64,000 bases of DNA from Ahniella affigens. GTDB taxonomy: Bacteria > Pseudomonadota > Gammaproteobacteria > Xanthomonadales > Ahniellaceae. The notes under the pieces are model-generated. The model was not told the DNA's origin, did no database searches, and saw only the letters and a list, made by a program, of their open reading frames with translations. Positions 25,170 to 33,973 of this stretch are shown here, piece by piece. Every line of letters starts with the position of its first letter. Within the stretch, counting starts at the first letter, position 1. The stretch covers positions 2,790,001 to 2,854,000 of the forward strand of contig NZ_CP027860.1 in assembly GCF_003015185.1 (NCBI RefSeq). The letters run 5' to 3'. A program made the position numbers and the translations under genes.

Positions 25170-26618
25170 ATGCTCTGGCTCGCTGTCCATCTGCCCCGTC
25201 TGTCCATCGATCTGGTCAGCCGCGCGTTGCCGGAACCGGCAAGTCAGCCGCTGGTGATCAGCGAAGGCCCGGTACAGCGCCGACGCGTGCAGGCCGTCAA
25301 CGAACCGGCACGGGCACTTGGCATTCAGATCGGCATGGGGCTTAGCGCGGCGCAGGCCTTGTGTGCCGACTTGCTGATCCAAGCCCGTCAGCCGGATGCC
25401 GAACAGCAGGCGTTGCAGCATCTGGCCGCTTGTCTGTACCGGGTCAGCGCCGAGGTTTGCCTGAGTGGTAACCCGAGCACCGGCAATCACGGCGTGCTGC
25501 TCGAGGCCTGGGCGAGTCGACGACTGTTTGGCGGCGGTCAGCAGATCCTGGAGCAGGTCCGGAGCATTCTTGGTGAACTTGGTTTTCTTGCCCAAATCGG
25601 GCTCGCACCCACACCTGCCGGGGCGGAACTCGCCGCCCGCATGGGCGATGGGGTGCACGCGCTGTCCCGACATGCGCTGCTGCGCCTTCTGGAGCAGGCG
25701 CCACTCGGGCTGAGTGACCTGAGTCCGGACGCCCAGCAACTGCTGAGCGGCAGTGGCAGCCGCTATCTCGGCGCGGTGCTCAAACTGCCTCGGGACGCCC
25801 TGGCGCGGCGCATTACCGCAGCCGATCTGAACTACCTCGACCGCCTCAGTGGTCAGTGTGCCGACCGCCGACCGCTCTATCAGCCCCCTGCCCGTTTCGA
25901 ACAACGCCTGGAGCTGCCGGCGCTGTTGTCCAGCACCGAGCAGATGCGCTTTCCGATCCGCCGCCTGCTTGGCGATCTGGCCGCGTTTCTGCTTGGTCGC
26001 GATGCCGGCGTGCAGCGCTTCCATCTGCGCTTTGCGCATGAGGACGCACCAGCCAGCCAGTTACAGGTCGGTCTGCTGCAAGTGGAACGCGATCGCCTGG
26101 TGCTGTTTGAACTGGTGGAGGAGCGGCTGCAGCGCTTCGAGCTGCCCGCCGCTGTGCATGAGATCAGCCTGCATGCCCACGAACTGCAGGCGTTTGCGGC
26201 CGATCAGAGCGACCTGCTGAGCGATACCCGCAATGTTCAGGACAGCCCCGAGCGTCTGCTCGAACGTCTGCGCGCCCGCCTCGGCGAGCAAGCTATCCAA
26301 GCCCTGGAGCCGCAGGCGGACTATCGCCCCGAACACGCCCAGCGCCTGCGCCCAGCCAGCACCAACACCCGTGCTGATGCCGCCCTGCCCGCCGCGCTCG
26401 GCAAACGCCCCAGCTGGTTGCTGGCAACCCCACAGCCGATTGCGCCCGAGGCCCTGCATCTGCTCAGCGGCCCGGAACGGATCGAAAGCGGCTGGTGGGA
26501 CGGCTTCGACTGCCGCCGCGACTACTACATTGCCGAAGACCCCCATCTGCGCCAGGTCTGGGTGTTCAAAACCCCCGGCCCGAGTGGCGGCTGGTTCATC
26601 CATGGCGTATTCGGCTAG
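25170..26618 (+). CDS. imuB: SOS mutagenesis protein ImuB (catalytically degenerate Y-family polymerase)
   Basis: This 482-residue Y-family polymerase homologue acts as a hub binding ImuA, the beta clamp and DnaE2. The N-terminus LWLAVHLPRLSIDL aligns with the Y-family first motif but lacks the catalytic Asp. The palm and little-finger regions follow. The C-terminus has WWDGFDCRRDYYIAED and GGWFIHGVFG, typical of ImuB. The loss of active-site carboxylates is normal for the family. Usually dnaE2 is the third gene of the cassette; here glmM follows instead, so dnaE2 must be elsewhere or absent. Confidence 0.93.
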   Translation: MLWLAVHLPRLSIDLVSRALPEPASQPLVISEGPVQRRRVQAVNEPARALGIQIGMGLSAAQALCADLLIQARQPDAEQQALQHLAACLYRVSAEVCLSGNPSTGNHGVLLEAWASRRLFGGGQQILEQVRSILGELGFLAQIGLAPTPAGAELAARMGDGVHALSRHALLRLLEQAPLGLSDLSPDAQQLLSGSGSRYLGAVLKLPRDALARRITAADLNYLDRLSGQCADRRPLYQPPARFEQRLELPALLSSTEQMRFPIRRLLGDLAAFLLGRDAGVQRFHLRFAHEDAPASQLQVGLLQVERDRLVLFELVEERLQRFELPAAVHEISLHAHELQAFAADQSDLLSDTRNVQDSPERLLERLRARLGEQAIQALEPQADYRPEHAQRLRPASTNTRADAALPAALGKRPSWLLATPQPIAPEALHLLSGPERIESGWWDGFDCRRDYYIAEDPHLRQVWVFKTPGPSGGWFIHGVFG

Positions 26619-26699
26619 CCGCCAACCGTCAACAATCCAGCCCTTTCCGAGCGCCCACGCAGCAGCGATAATGACCGGTCCCCTTCGATTCACGGCACC

Positions 26700-28034
26700 A
26701 TGAGCAAGAAATACTTTGGAACTGACGGCATTCGCGGCCGGGTTGGCACCGAACCCATGACCCCCGACTTTGCCATGCGTCTTGGCTATGCCGCCGGGCA
26801 AGTGTTGTGTCAGGGCCCCAACAAGACCGTGCTGATCGGCAAGGACACCCGTCGCTCCGGCTACATGATCGAAGCGGCCATGCAAGCGGGCCTGATTGCG
26901 GCGGGCGCCGAAGCACGACTGCTCGGGCCGATTCCCACTCCGGGCGTCGCGTACCTGACCCGCGCCAGCGGCGCAGCAGCCGGCGTGGTGATCTCGGCGT
27001 CGCACAACCCGCATTACGACAATGGCGTCAAGTTCTTCTCGGCTTACGGCGAAAAGCTGATCGACGCCACCGAGCACGCAATTGAAGCGGCGCTCGACGC
27101 GCCGTTCCGTACCGCCGAGCCGGAGCAACTCGGTCGTGCCAGCCGCCAAAGCGATGCCGGGGATCTCTATCTGCAATTCGTCCGCAGCGTCGTGCCGAGC
27201 AGCTTCAGCCTGCAAGGTCGCCGGATCGTGCTCGACTGCGCGCATGGCGCCACGTACAAGCTCGCGCCGCAGTTGTTCCAGAGCCTCGGTGCCGAGGTGC
27301 ACTGCATTGGCAACGCCCCCGATGGCTTCAACATCAACGCGGGCGTCGGCTCCACGCACCCGGAAGCCCTGCAGGCTGCTGTGCGCACCCATCAGGCTGA
27401 GCTCGGCATTGCGTTTGATGGCGATGGCGATCGGGTCCTGATGGTCGATCACGCCGGCGTACTGCTCGATGGCGACGATCTGCTCCATATTCTTGCCGTG
27501 ACCTGGCAAGCGACTCAGCGCCTGCGCGGTCCGGTGGTTGGCACGCTGATGACCAACATCGGTCTGGAACGCGCGCTGGCCAGCCACCACATTGGCTTTG
27601 AACGCGCCAAAGTCGGCGACCGCTACGTGCATCAGCGCCTGCTCGAACAAGGCGGCGTACTGGGTGGCGAGGCATCGGGACACATTCTCTGTCTGGATCA
27701 GAGCGGCACGGGGGACGCCATGATTGCGGCGCTGCTGGTGCTCGAAGCAATCGCGCAGAGTGGCCGCAGTGCCGGCGACTGGCGTCAGAGTTGGCAGCGC
27801 TTCCCGCAGACCACGATCAACGTTCGCGTCAAGAACGCCACGATGGTGCTGAATCTGCCGGTCGTCCAACATGCCAAGGCCGCGGCCGAAGCGGCGTTGC
27901 ACGACAAAGGCCGGCTCGTGCTCCGCGCATCCGGCACCGAACCGCTGATTCGGGTGACGGTCGAGGCCGAATCCGAATCCCTGGTTGAGGCAGTCGCAAA
28001 GGCGCTGGCCGAAGCCGTATCATCGGCGGCTTGA
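26700..28034 (+). CDS. glmM: Phosphoglucosamine mutase GlmM
   Basis: This 444-residue enzyme converts glucosamine-6-phosphate to glucosamine-1-phosphate for UDP-GlcNAc, peptidoglycan and lipid A. The phospho-serine loop is VVISASHNP with S101 as the phosphorylated Ser. The Mg-binding loop is DGDGDRVLMVD, and the phosphate-binding C-terminus has RASGTEPLIRVTVE. The start MSKKYFGTDGIRG is the typical GlmM N-terminus. It lies 81 bases after imuB; membership of the SOS transcript is possible but not expected. Confidence 0.97.
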   Translation: MSKKYFGTDGIRGRVGTEPMTPDFAMRLGYAAGQVLCQGPNKTVLIGKDTRRSGYMIEAAMQAGLIAAGAEARLLGPIPTPGVAYLTRASGAAAGVVISASHNPHYDNGVKFFSAYGEKLIDATEHAIEAALDAPFRTAEPEQLGRASRQSDAGDLYLQFVRSVVPSSFSLQGRRIVLDCAHGATYKLAPQLFQSLGAEVHCIGNAPDGFNINAGVGSTHPEALQAAVRTHQAELGIAFDGDGDRVLMVDHAGVLLDGDDLLHILAVTWQATQRLRGPVVGTLMTNIGLERALASHHIGFERAKVGDRYVHQRLLEQGGVLGGEASGHILCLDQSGTGDAMIAALLVLEAIAQSGRSAGDWRQSWQRFPQTTINVRVKNATMVLNLPVVQHAKAAAEAALHDKGRLVLRASGTEPLIRVTVEAESESLVEAVAKALAEAVSSAA

Positions 28035-28138
28035 ACAACGGATCCTCTGACTTTGGTCAGAGCAGGTGTGGGTCAGTGTCGGCCCAGGTCCTCGCAACCC
28101 AACCCAACACGCAACCGTTATCAGAAAAGGAGCCCCGC

Positions 28139-29080
28139 ATGGCCGCCCACGTCCCTACGCTCGATATCCGCCGCTACGACACGGATCGCGATGCCTTTGT
28201 CGCCGATATCGGCGCTGCCTACCGCGAGTACGGCTTTTGCGGCATCAGCGGCCACGGCATCTCGAAAGATCTGATCGACAACGCGTATCGCGTGTTCAAG
28301 GAATTCTTCGCGTTGCCCGAAGCCGTCAAGATGAAGTACCACCTGCCGGGCAGCGGTGGCGCCCGCGGTTATACGGGTTTCATGATCGAAACGGCAAAGG
28401 ACTCGAAGTACCCGGATCTGAAAGAATTCTGGCACTTCGGGCGCGAGATTGACCGCAGCTCCAAGTACGCAGACGTGATGCCGGCCAACTTGTGGCCGAC
28501 CGAAGTCCCGGGCTTTCGTGAATACGGCTATGGCCTATACGAAGCATTGGATCAACTCGGTGTGCGCGTGCTTCGCGCGCTCGCCTTGCACATCGACCTG
28601 CCCGAGCATTACTTCGACGACAAGATCAATTTCGGCAACTCGATTCTCCGCCCGATCCACTATCCACCCATCACGCAGCCGGATGTCCCGAACGTTCGCG
28701 CGGGCGCGCATGAGGACATCAACTTCATCACGCTGCTCGTTGGCGCGAGCGCGGCCGGCCTTGAGATTCTGGGCAAGGACGGCAATTGGCTGCCGATCAC
28801 GACCGAGGGCGATACGATCGTCGTCAACATTGGCGACATGCTGCAGCGCCTGACGAACCACGTGTATCCGTCCACGACGCACCGCGTCGTCAACCCGCCG
28901 GGCGACGATGCCCGCAAACCGCGTTACTCAGTGCCGTTCTTCCTGCATCCGAATCCGGATTTCATGATCGACGTGCTCTCCAACTGCACCAGTGCCGACA
29001 ACCCGAGCAAGTATCCAACTGCGATCAGCTCGCACGACTATCTGTTAGAGCGCCTTCGCGAGATCAAGTTGATCAAGTAA
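28139..29080 (+). CDS. 2-oxoglutarate/Fe(II)-dependent oxygenase, isopenicillin-N-synthase-like
   Basis: This 313-residue protein belongs to the isopenicillin N synthase-like 2OG-Fe(II) oxygenase family. The iron facial triad is H191-x-D193 (AHEDINFITLL) and H248 (STTHRVVNP). The 2OG-binding Arg-x-Ser is R262-x-S264 in PRYSVPFF. The N-terminal DIOX_N domain has YGFCGISGHGI. The substrate is unknown; family members act on gibberellins, antibiotics or amino acids, and context gives no clue. AAAGGAG precedes the ATG by 7 bases, which overrides the longer frame that begins inside glmM. A bidirectional terminator follows. Confidence 0.9.
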   Translation: MAAHVPTLDIRRYDTDRDAFVADIGAAYREYGFCGISGHGISKDLIDNAYRVFKEFFALPEAVKMKYHLPGSGGARGYTGFMIETAKDSKYPDLKEFWHFGREIDRSSKYADVMPANLWPTEVPGFREYGYGLYEALDQLGVRVLRALALHIDLPEHYFDDKINFGNSILRPIHYPPITQPDVPNVRAGAHEDINFITLLVGASAAGLEILGKDGNWLPITTEGDTIVVNIGDMLQRLTNHVYPSTTHRVVNPPGDDARKPRYSVPFFLHPNPDFMIDVLSNCTSADNPSKYPTAISSHDYLLERLREIKLIK

Positions 29081-29103
29081 TCGCCGCTGGTTCGAAAGCC
29101 CCA

Positions 29104-29132
29104 AAAAAAACGCCCCAAGCGGGGCGTTTTTT
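29104..29132. terminator. Bidirectional intrinsic terminator
   Basis: AAAAAACGCCCC, loop AAGC, GGGGCGTTTTTT is a perfect inverted repeat with A/T tracts on both sides. It sits between the oxygenase stop and the converging secreted-protein gene and can terminate both. Confidence 0.95.
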
Positions 29133-29181
29133 CATTGCGATCGCTGCGTTGACTGTGCCTGCAGGCTCGCTCTGCGAACGC

Positions 29182-29994
29182 TTACTGGCGACGCGTCCAG
29201 GCAAACCCGGCCAGCGCCAAAAAGCCCAGCACCAGTGCCGTCAGTCCGCCGAAGCCGAGACTCGGCACCGAACGTTGCACAGCTGCTACTGCTTGGGTGA
29301 AGGCAACATTGTCGACGCCCTCAGCGCGGTTGGTATTGGAGAGCAACCGGATGCGCGCAATCGGCACGGGCGACGACACGCCGAAGAACACGCCGGGGCC
29401 GCTGGCGTTCGCTGCTGGCACGGTATCGATGACGGCATCGCTGGCATCAAACAGCGTGACGAGCACGGTGTCCGGATCACCCACACCCGGTGCCGACGTG
29501 CTGATCAAATCCATGCCTGCCCGCGACACCGGTGGCGAGAAGACCAAGTCAAGTGCGTCCGAGAACGTGTTTGAGACCAGCGCCTGCGACGCATTCAAGG
29601 AGGTTCCGACGCCGAGCAAAATCAGCGCGGCTGCGTCGGGACCGGGATTGTCCTGATAGCTGACCCCTGCAATCAGTTCGCCAGGGTCGAAACCACACGC
29701 AGCGGATCCTGGCACCGAACTCAAGGGCGCGTCGCACACCGCAAAGTTCCCAGCTGGCGCCGTACCACCATTAAACGTCTCGACCGCCAGGCCTGGAAAT
29801 GCGGCGTCAAACGCAGCGCGGTCGGTAAACACGGTCACCACGCCACCAGCCGGAACGACGGGCGAAGGCGCCACCCCAGAAGGGGGCGTTCCTGTCTGCA
29901 CGGTAGCTTCGGAAAAGCGTAACGCCGACGCCGACAGATTCGATGACGCCAACAAGAGGCCTGAGACGACCAACGACAACAATCGCGACTTCAT
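29182..29994 (-). CDS. Secreted protein with C-terminal membrane/Arg sorting-like tail
   Basis: This 270-residue protein has a Sec signal peptide (MKSRLLSLVVSGLLLASSNLSASA), a Thr/Pro-rich linker, and a beta-sandwich-like middle (residues 50-225) with FTDRAAFDAAFPGLAVETF and NTNRAEGVDNVAFTQ. This pattern is common in PEP-CTERM-type secreted proteins. The C-terminus has VQRSVPSLG, a hydrophobic helix and a WTRRQ end, the tripartite layout of IPTL/PEP-CTERM sorting tails. It is divergent from a second protein with the same VQRSVP lead-in. The processing enzyme is not in the window. The function is probably surface or matrix related. Confidence 0.83.
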   Translation of the reverse strand: MKSRLLSLVVSGLLLASSNLSASALRFSEATVQTGTPPSGVAPSPVVPAGGVVTVFTDRAAFDAAFPGLAVETFNGGTAPAGNFAVCDAPLSSVPGSAACGFDPGELIAGVSYQDNPGPDAAALILLGVGTSLNASQALVSNTFSDALDLVFSPPVSRAGMDLISTSAPGVGDPDTVLVTLFDASDAVIDTVPAANASGPGVFFGVSSPVPIARIRLLSNTNRAEGVDNVAFTQAVAAVQRSVPSLGFGGLTALVLGFLALAGFAWTRRQ

Positions 29995-30257
29995 GGGATT
30001 CCCGGAATGATAAACGAACGCCCGAGGTTACCCGTTTCACGCACCCCACACAAATGTGGATCGCGAACCTGTCGCGCTCGGGCAGGCCATCAACCCGTTG
30101 CAATTGGGGCTCATGGTGTCGGGTTCCGCATGGTCCAAGGCGCCTGCCGGACTCCCCTATTCACGCGATGTCGGCCGATCCGGCGCGCGCCACACTGCCA
30201 CGCAAATGTGTGGCGATCGCGCCCAAAGCAGACTTTCCTTGTGAATCTGGAGTCATT

Positions 30258-30947
30258 ATGTTGAAACCTCTTGCTGGCCTGTTGGCGATGCTCCTGAGCG
30301 GTTCGGTTGCCGCTTATGCCGTAACAGTAGCCAACCCTTCGTTCGAAGATCCAATCCTGGCCGACGGCACGCACCAACAAGGCGGCTCTGGCTGGACATT
30401 TACGGGCGCCGATCGCGGCACCTTCAACCCGAGCACGAGCAGCTACGGCGCCGGCGCCCCGGAAGGTCAAAACGTCGCGTTCATCAGCAACGGCGGTCTG
30501 ATTCAAGTGACCACCGAAAATCTGGCGGCCAATCAGACGTACCGGATCCGCTTTGCCGTTGGCAATCGCAATGACAATCCCCTGCCGCAAAACGCCACCA
30601 TGTTGCTGCAGGTTTATGGCTACCAAGCGACGCGTTCGGCCGACACGCCAAAAGTCTTCATTCCAGCCTTTCAGGCAACCATTGCCGCACCCGCCGCCGG
30701 CAGCTTCGTCTACCAGGACTACACGTTTACCACCAACACCGGCACCCCAGGACTGGGCCTACCGATTGCCATTGTGCTCTCCGCCGCGCCCACACCCTCG
30801 CAGTTCAACGTCGATGATTTTTCCCTGACCGTCAGTTCGGGAATCGTGCAGCGCTCGGTACCGGTCGATCAACCCGTGGCGCTGCTCGGCCTTGGTTTGC
30901 TGATGAGCGTGACCGCAGGCTACGCGCTGCGGCGCCTGCACCACTGA
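30258..30947 (+). CDS. Secreted protein with N-terminal NPSFE-type domain and C-terminal anchor tail
   Basis: This 229-residue protein has a signal peptide (MLKPLAGLLAMLLSGSVAAYA) and a carbohydrate-binding-like beta-sandwich opening with VANPSFEDPILADG. That motif also occurs in HpiC1/Stig-cyclase-like and PEP-CTERM-associated domains. The C-terminus has VQRSVP, a hydrophobic helix (about residues 205-223) and RRLHH, a sorting-like tail. TCTGGAG precedes the ATG at 30258. The divergent neighbour at 29182 shares the VQRSVP-helix-Arg tail. It ends at a terminator at 30977. A function in cell-surface or matrix binding is inference. Confidence 0.82.
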   Translation: MLKPLAGLLAMLLSGSVAAYAVTVANPSFEDPILADGTHQQGGSGWTFTGADRGTFNPSTSSYGAGAPEGQNVAFISNGGLIQVTTENLAANQTYRIRFAVGNRNDNPLPQNATMLLQVYGYQATRSADTPKVFIPAFQATIAAPAAGSFVYQDYTFTTNTGTPGLGLPIAIVLSAAPTPSQFNVDDFSLTVSSGIVQRSVPVDQPVALLGLGLLMSVTAGYALRRLHH

Positions 30948-30976
30948 GCGCGATTCAATCTTGCATGTCCCCGTAA

Positions 30977-31012
30977 CCGTGTGATGTCAGGGAAGGCATC
31001 ACGCGGTTTTTT
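30977..31012 (+). terminator. Intrinsic terminator after the secreted-protein gene
   Basis: CCGTGTGATG, a ten-base loop and CATCACGCGG (one G-T wobble) are followed by TTTTTT. It lies 29 bases after the stop at 30947 on the plus strand. Confidence 0.88.
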
Positions 31013-31115
31013 GCGCGCGGGTACCGCCGCCGCGATCAGGTGCGTGAATCCAGGCTCCTTGGGACGCTCTCGAAGCAAGGTGCGCCCACGCAGGATGGAC
31101 TACTTGTGCCCCAAC

Positions 31116-31685
31116 TCAGGTCTCGGCGCGTAGATTGGCACTCAGCTGATTGAGCCGCGACAACTGCTCCAGACGCCGCCGTTCGAGGCGTTCATTGCGC
31201 TGTTCGAACGCTACCCGATAGTGCGCCGAACGGCGCAGCAGATCGTCGCGCCCCCGCCGCTCGGACAGCCCGAGCGCCGCCAAGGGCACCATGTCAATGC
31301 AATCCACCGGGCAAGGCGGGATGCACAGATCGCAGCCGGTGCAATCCTCCAGCAGCACCGTGTGCATCAGTTTGTTGGCGCCAACGATGGCGTCCACTGG
31401 GCACGCCTGAATGCACTTCGTGCACCCGATGCACTCGGCTTCCCGAATTACCGCGACCCGAACGTCCTGCTCCACACCATTGCGTGGGTTCAAAGGCAGC
31501 GCGGCACGATCCAGCAATGCAGCCAACGCTGCGATACCAGCGGCACCCCCTGGCGGACACTGATTGATGTCGGCCTCGCCGCTGGCTATGGCCTCGGCAT
31601 ACGGCCGGCAACCCTGGTAGCCGCATTTCGTGCACTGCGTCTGCGGCAGGATTGCATCGATCTGGTACGCGAGGTTCGGCATCAT
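31116..31685 (-). CDS. rnfB: RnfB-type ferredoxin without N-terminal membrane anchor
   Basis: This 189-residue protein resembles the iron-sulfur part of RnfB/RsxB. The 4Fe-4S domain [16 protein letters not shown]...INQCPPGG is followed by two ferredoxin motifs, [16 protein letters not shown] and [17 protein letters not shown]. coli RsxB starts with about 25 hydrophobic residues that are absent here, so the protein is predicted to be soluble. No other rnf/rsx genes are adjacent. The C-terminal 50 residues are Arg/Glu-rich and helical. It may donate electrons to an unknown partner. It lies 18 bases downstream of metG, so it is probably co-transcribed with it. Confidence 0.88.
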   Translation of the reverse strand: MMPNLAYQIDAILPQTQCTKCGYQGCRPYAEAIASGEADINQCPPGGAAGIAALAALLDRAALPLNPRNGVEQDVRVAVIREAECIGCTKCIQACPVDAIVGANKLMHTVLLEDCTGCDLCIPPCPVDCIDMVPLAALGLSERRGRDDLLRRSAHYRVAFEQRNERLERRRLEQLSRLNQLSANLRAET

Positions 31686-31703
31686 CGAGCGATCCCAGAG
31701 CTG

Positions 31704-33779
31704 TTACTTGACCGGCATGCCGGCCTTGGCACCCGGATCAGCATCCAGCAAATGCAGATCGGCACCACCACTGCCAGCCGACAGGATCATGCCCTCGGAC
31801 ACCCCGAAGCGCATTTTGCGCGGCGCCAGATTCGCAATGAAGACGACCGAGCGGCCCACCAGTTTCTCGGGTTCCTGATAGGCCTCGCGAATGCCAGAGA
31901 AGATCTGGCGCTCGCCGAGGTCGCCCGCATCCAGTTTGAACCGCAGCAATTTGTCCGAGCCATCAACGAAGGTGCACTCGAGTACTTTGCCAACGCGCAG
32001 ATCGAGTTTGTTGAACTCGTCGATGCCAATCACACCGCTTGCATTGGCAACTTCGGGCGCAGGCTTGGATGCCGCGGGCGCGCTCGACTTGACCTTGGAC
32101 TTGGCTTCTGGTGCCGCTGCCGGCGGCGTTTGCAGCGTGCTGGTATTCGCCGCGACCAGGGACTCGATTGTCTTCATGTCAATGCGCGTCAGGAGCGGCA
32201 CATACTCATCAATTTGGTGACCAAGTAACGGCCGATCGAGATCAGACCACGCGGTGACCGGCGCCGCCAGGAACGTTTCGGCGTTGGCAGCCGTCTTCGG
32301 CAGGATCGGCTTCAGGCACGCATTCAATACCCGGAACAGATTCAGCGCCTGGGTGCAGACCGATTGCAGCTCGGCGTCGGCGCCTTCCTGCTTGGCCAGC
32401 ACCCACGGCTTCTTGTCGTCCACGTAGCGATTGGCCTCGTCAGCCAGCGCCATCGTCGTCCGCACGGCGTCCATGTATTCGCACGCGTCGTAGGCTTGCA
32501 CGATGGTTTCGAGTCCACTGACAAACCGCTGATACATCGCAGCATCCGGCAACGTGTCGGCGAGCTTGCCCGCAAAGCGCTTGTTGATAAAACCGGCAGC
32601 ACGGCTCGCGATGTTGACGAACTTGCCGACGAGATCCGAATTGACGCGCGCGACAAAATCTTCGAGGTTCAAATCCAGATCAACAATCCCGGCCCCCGTC
32701 TTCGCAGCGAAGTAGTAACGGAGATGCTCGGGGGGCAGCAACTCAAGGTAGCTGCGCGCGTTGATGAAGGTGCCACGGGCTTTCGACATCTTGGCGCCGT
32801 TCACCGTCAGATACCCGTTGACGTGCAATGCAGTGGGCGTTCGAAAGCCCGCGCCTTCCAACATCGCCGGCCAGAACAAGCCATGGAAATTGATGATGTC
32901 CTTGCCGATGAAATGATGCAACTCGGTATCGTGACCGGGCTTCAGGAACGCCTCTTCGGCGATGCCCCGCACCCGGCAATACGCACGGAAACTCGCGAAA
33001 TAGCCGATTGGTGCGTCCAGCCAGACATAGAAAAACTTGTTTGGCTGCTCGGGAATCTGAAACCCGAAGTAAGGCGCGTCTCGCGAGATATCCCATGCCC
33101 GCAAGCCAGCATCGAGCCACTCGCGCAGTTTGGCCTTGACCGACTCATGTGCGACCGGACCCGACAGCCAGTCGCTCAGAAACGTCTGGAATTTGGGCAA
33201 TTCAAAAAAGAAGTGCTCACTGTCCTTCAAGACGGGCGTGGCGCCTGAAACAACCGACACCGGATCCTTGAGGTCGGTCGGGCTATAGGTGGCACTGCAT
33301 ACTTCGCAGTTGTCACCGTATTGGTCGGCCGAACCACAATTCGGACAGATGCCCTTGATGTATCGGTCCGGCAGGAACATTTCCTTGACCGGGTCAAAGA
33401 ACTGCTGAATCGTCTTGCTGCTGATCGCGCCGGCATCTCGAAGCGCATGGTAAAAATGTTCGGCGAGCTCGCGATTCTCGTCCGTATGCGTGCTGTGGTA
33501 ATGATCAAACTCGATATGAAAATCAGCAAAGTCGCGCTCGTGCGCGCTGCGAATATCGGCGATGAACGCTTCGGGTGTCACACCTGCCTTCTCGGCCGCC
33601 AACATGATCGGCGTCCCATGCGCGTCATCGGCACAGACAAAATGCACTTCATCGCCAGCCAAGCGTCGGGCCCGTACCCAGATATCGGCCTGGGTGTAGC
33701 CCACGAGATGGCCCAGGTGGATGTGGCCATTGGCATAAGGCAAGGCGTTGGTGACCAGAATTCGGCGCGCGCGGCTCAT
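31704..33779 (-). CDS. metG: Methionine--tRNA ligase
   Basis: This 691-residue class I synthetase charges tRNA-Met. The HIGH-equivalent lies in ALPYANGHIHLGHL. A zinc site is present with CPNCGSADQYGDNCEVC. The KMSKS loop reads KMSKARGTF. The helical anticodon-binding domain and the C-terminal tRNA-binding (OB) domain (IDEFNKLDLRVGKVLEC onward) are present, separated by an Ala/Pro/Lys-rich linker. The open frame extends upstream to 33893, but the start at 33779 (MSRARRILVTNALPYANG) matches the family. Confidence 0.97.
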   Translation of the reverse strand: MSRARRILVTNALPYANGHIHLGHLVGYTQADIWVRARRLAGDEVHFVCADDAHGTPIMLAAEKAGVTPEAFIADIRSAHERDFADFHIEFDHYHSTHTDENRELAEHFYHALRDAGAISSKTIQQFFDPVKEMFLPDRYIKGICPNCGSADQYGDNCEVCSATYSPTDLKDPVSVVSGATPVLKDSEHFFFELPKFQTFLSDWLSGPVAHESVKAKLREWLDAGLRAWDISRDAPYFGFQIPEQPNKFFYVWLDAPIGYFASFRAYCRVRGIAEEAFLKPGHDTELHHFIGKDIINFHGLFWPAMLEGAGFRTPTALHVNGYLTVNGAKMSKARGTFINARSYLELLPPEHLRYYFAAKTGAGIVDLDLNLEDFVARVNSDLVGKFVNIASRAAGFINKRFAGKLADTLPDAAMYQRFVSGLETIVQAYDACEYMDAVRTTMALADEANRYVDDKKPWVLAKQEGADAELQSVCTQALNLFRVLNACLKPILPKTAANAETFLAAPVTAWSDLDRPLLGHQIDEYVPLLTRIDMKTIESLVAANTSTLQTPPAAAPEAKSKVKSSAPAASKPAPEVANASGVIGIDEFNKLDLRVGKVLECTFVDGSDKLLRFKLDAGDLGERQIFSGIREAYQEPEKLVGRSVVFIANLAPRKMRFGVSEGMILSAGSGGADLHLLDADPGAKAGMPVK

Positions 33780-33973
33780 AAGCGTTCCTGCAGCCCTTGG
33801 CTGTCCATAAAAGAGCGCGATTGTGCCATGGGCGGGCTGAATCGGGCACGTTGCGCTCATGACGAAGCCGTCCTGCCGGGCCGCGCCCACCAAGCTGCCC
33901 CGGTTTGGCCCCGGAAATCGAATGGGTGTTCGACTTTCGAATGTTAAAATGAGCGGCTTGCCAAGGAGTTCCC

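Noticed and set aside
26061..27902. 613-codon minus-strand open frame
   Set aside because: It is antisense to imuB and glmM, both strongly supported on the plus strand.
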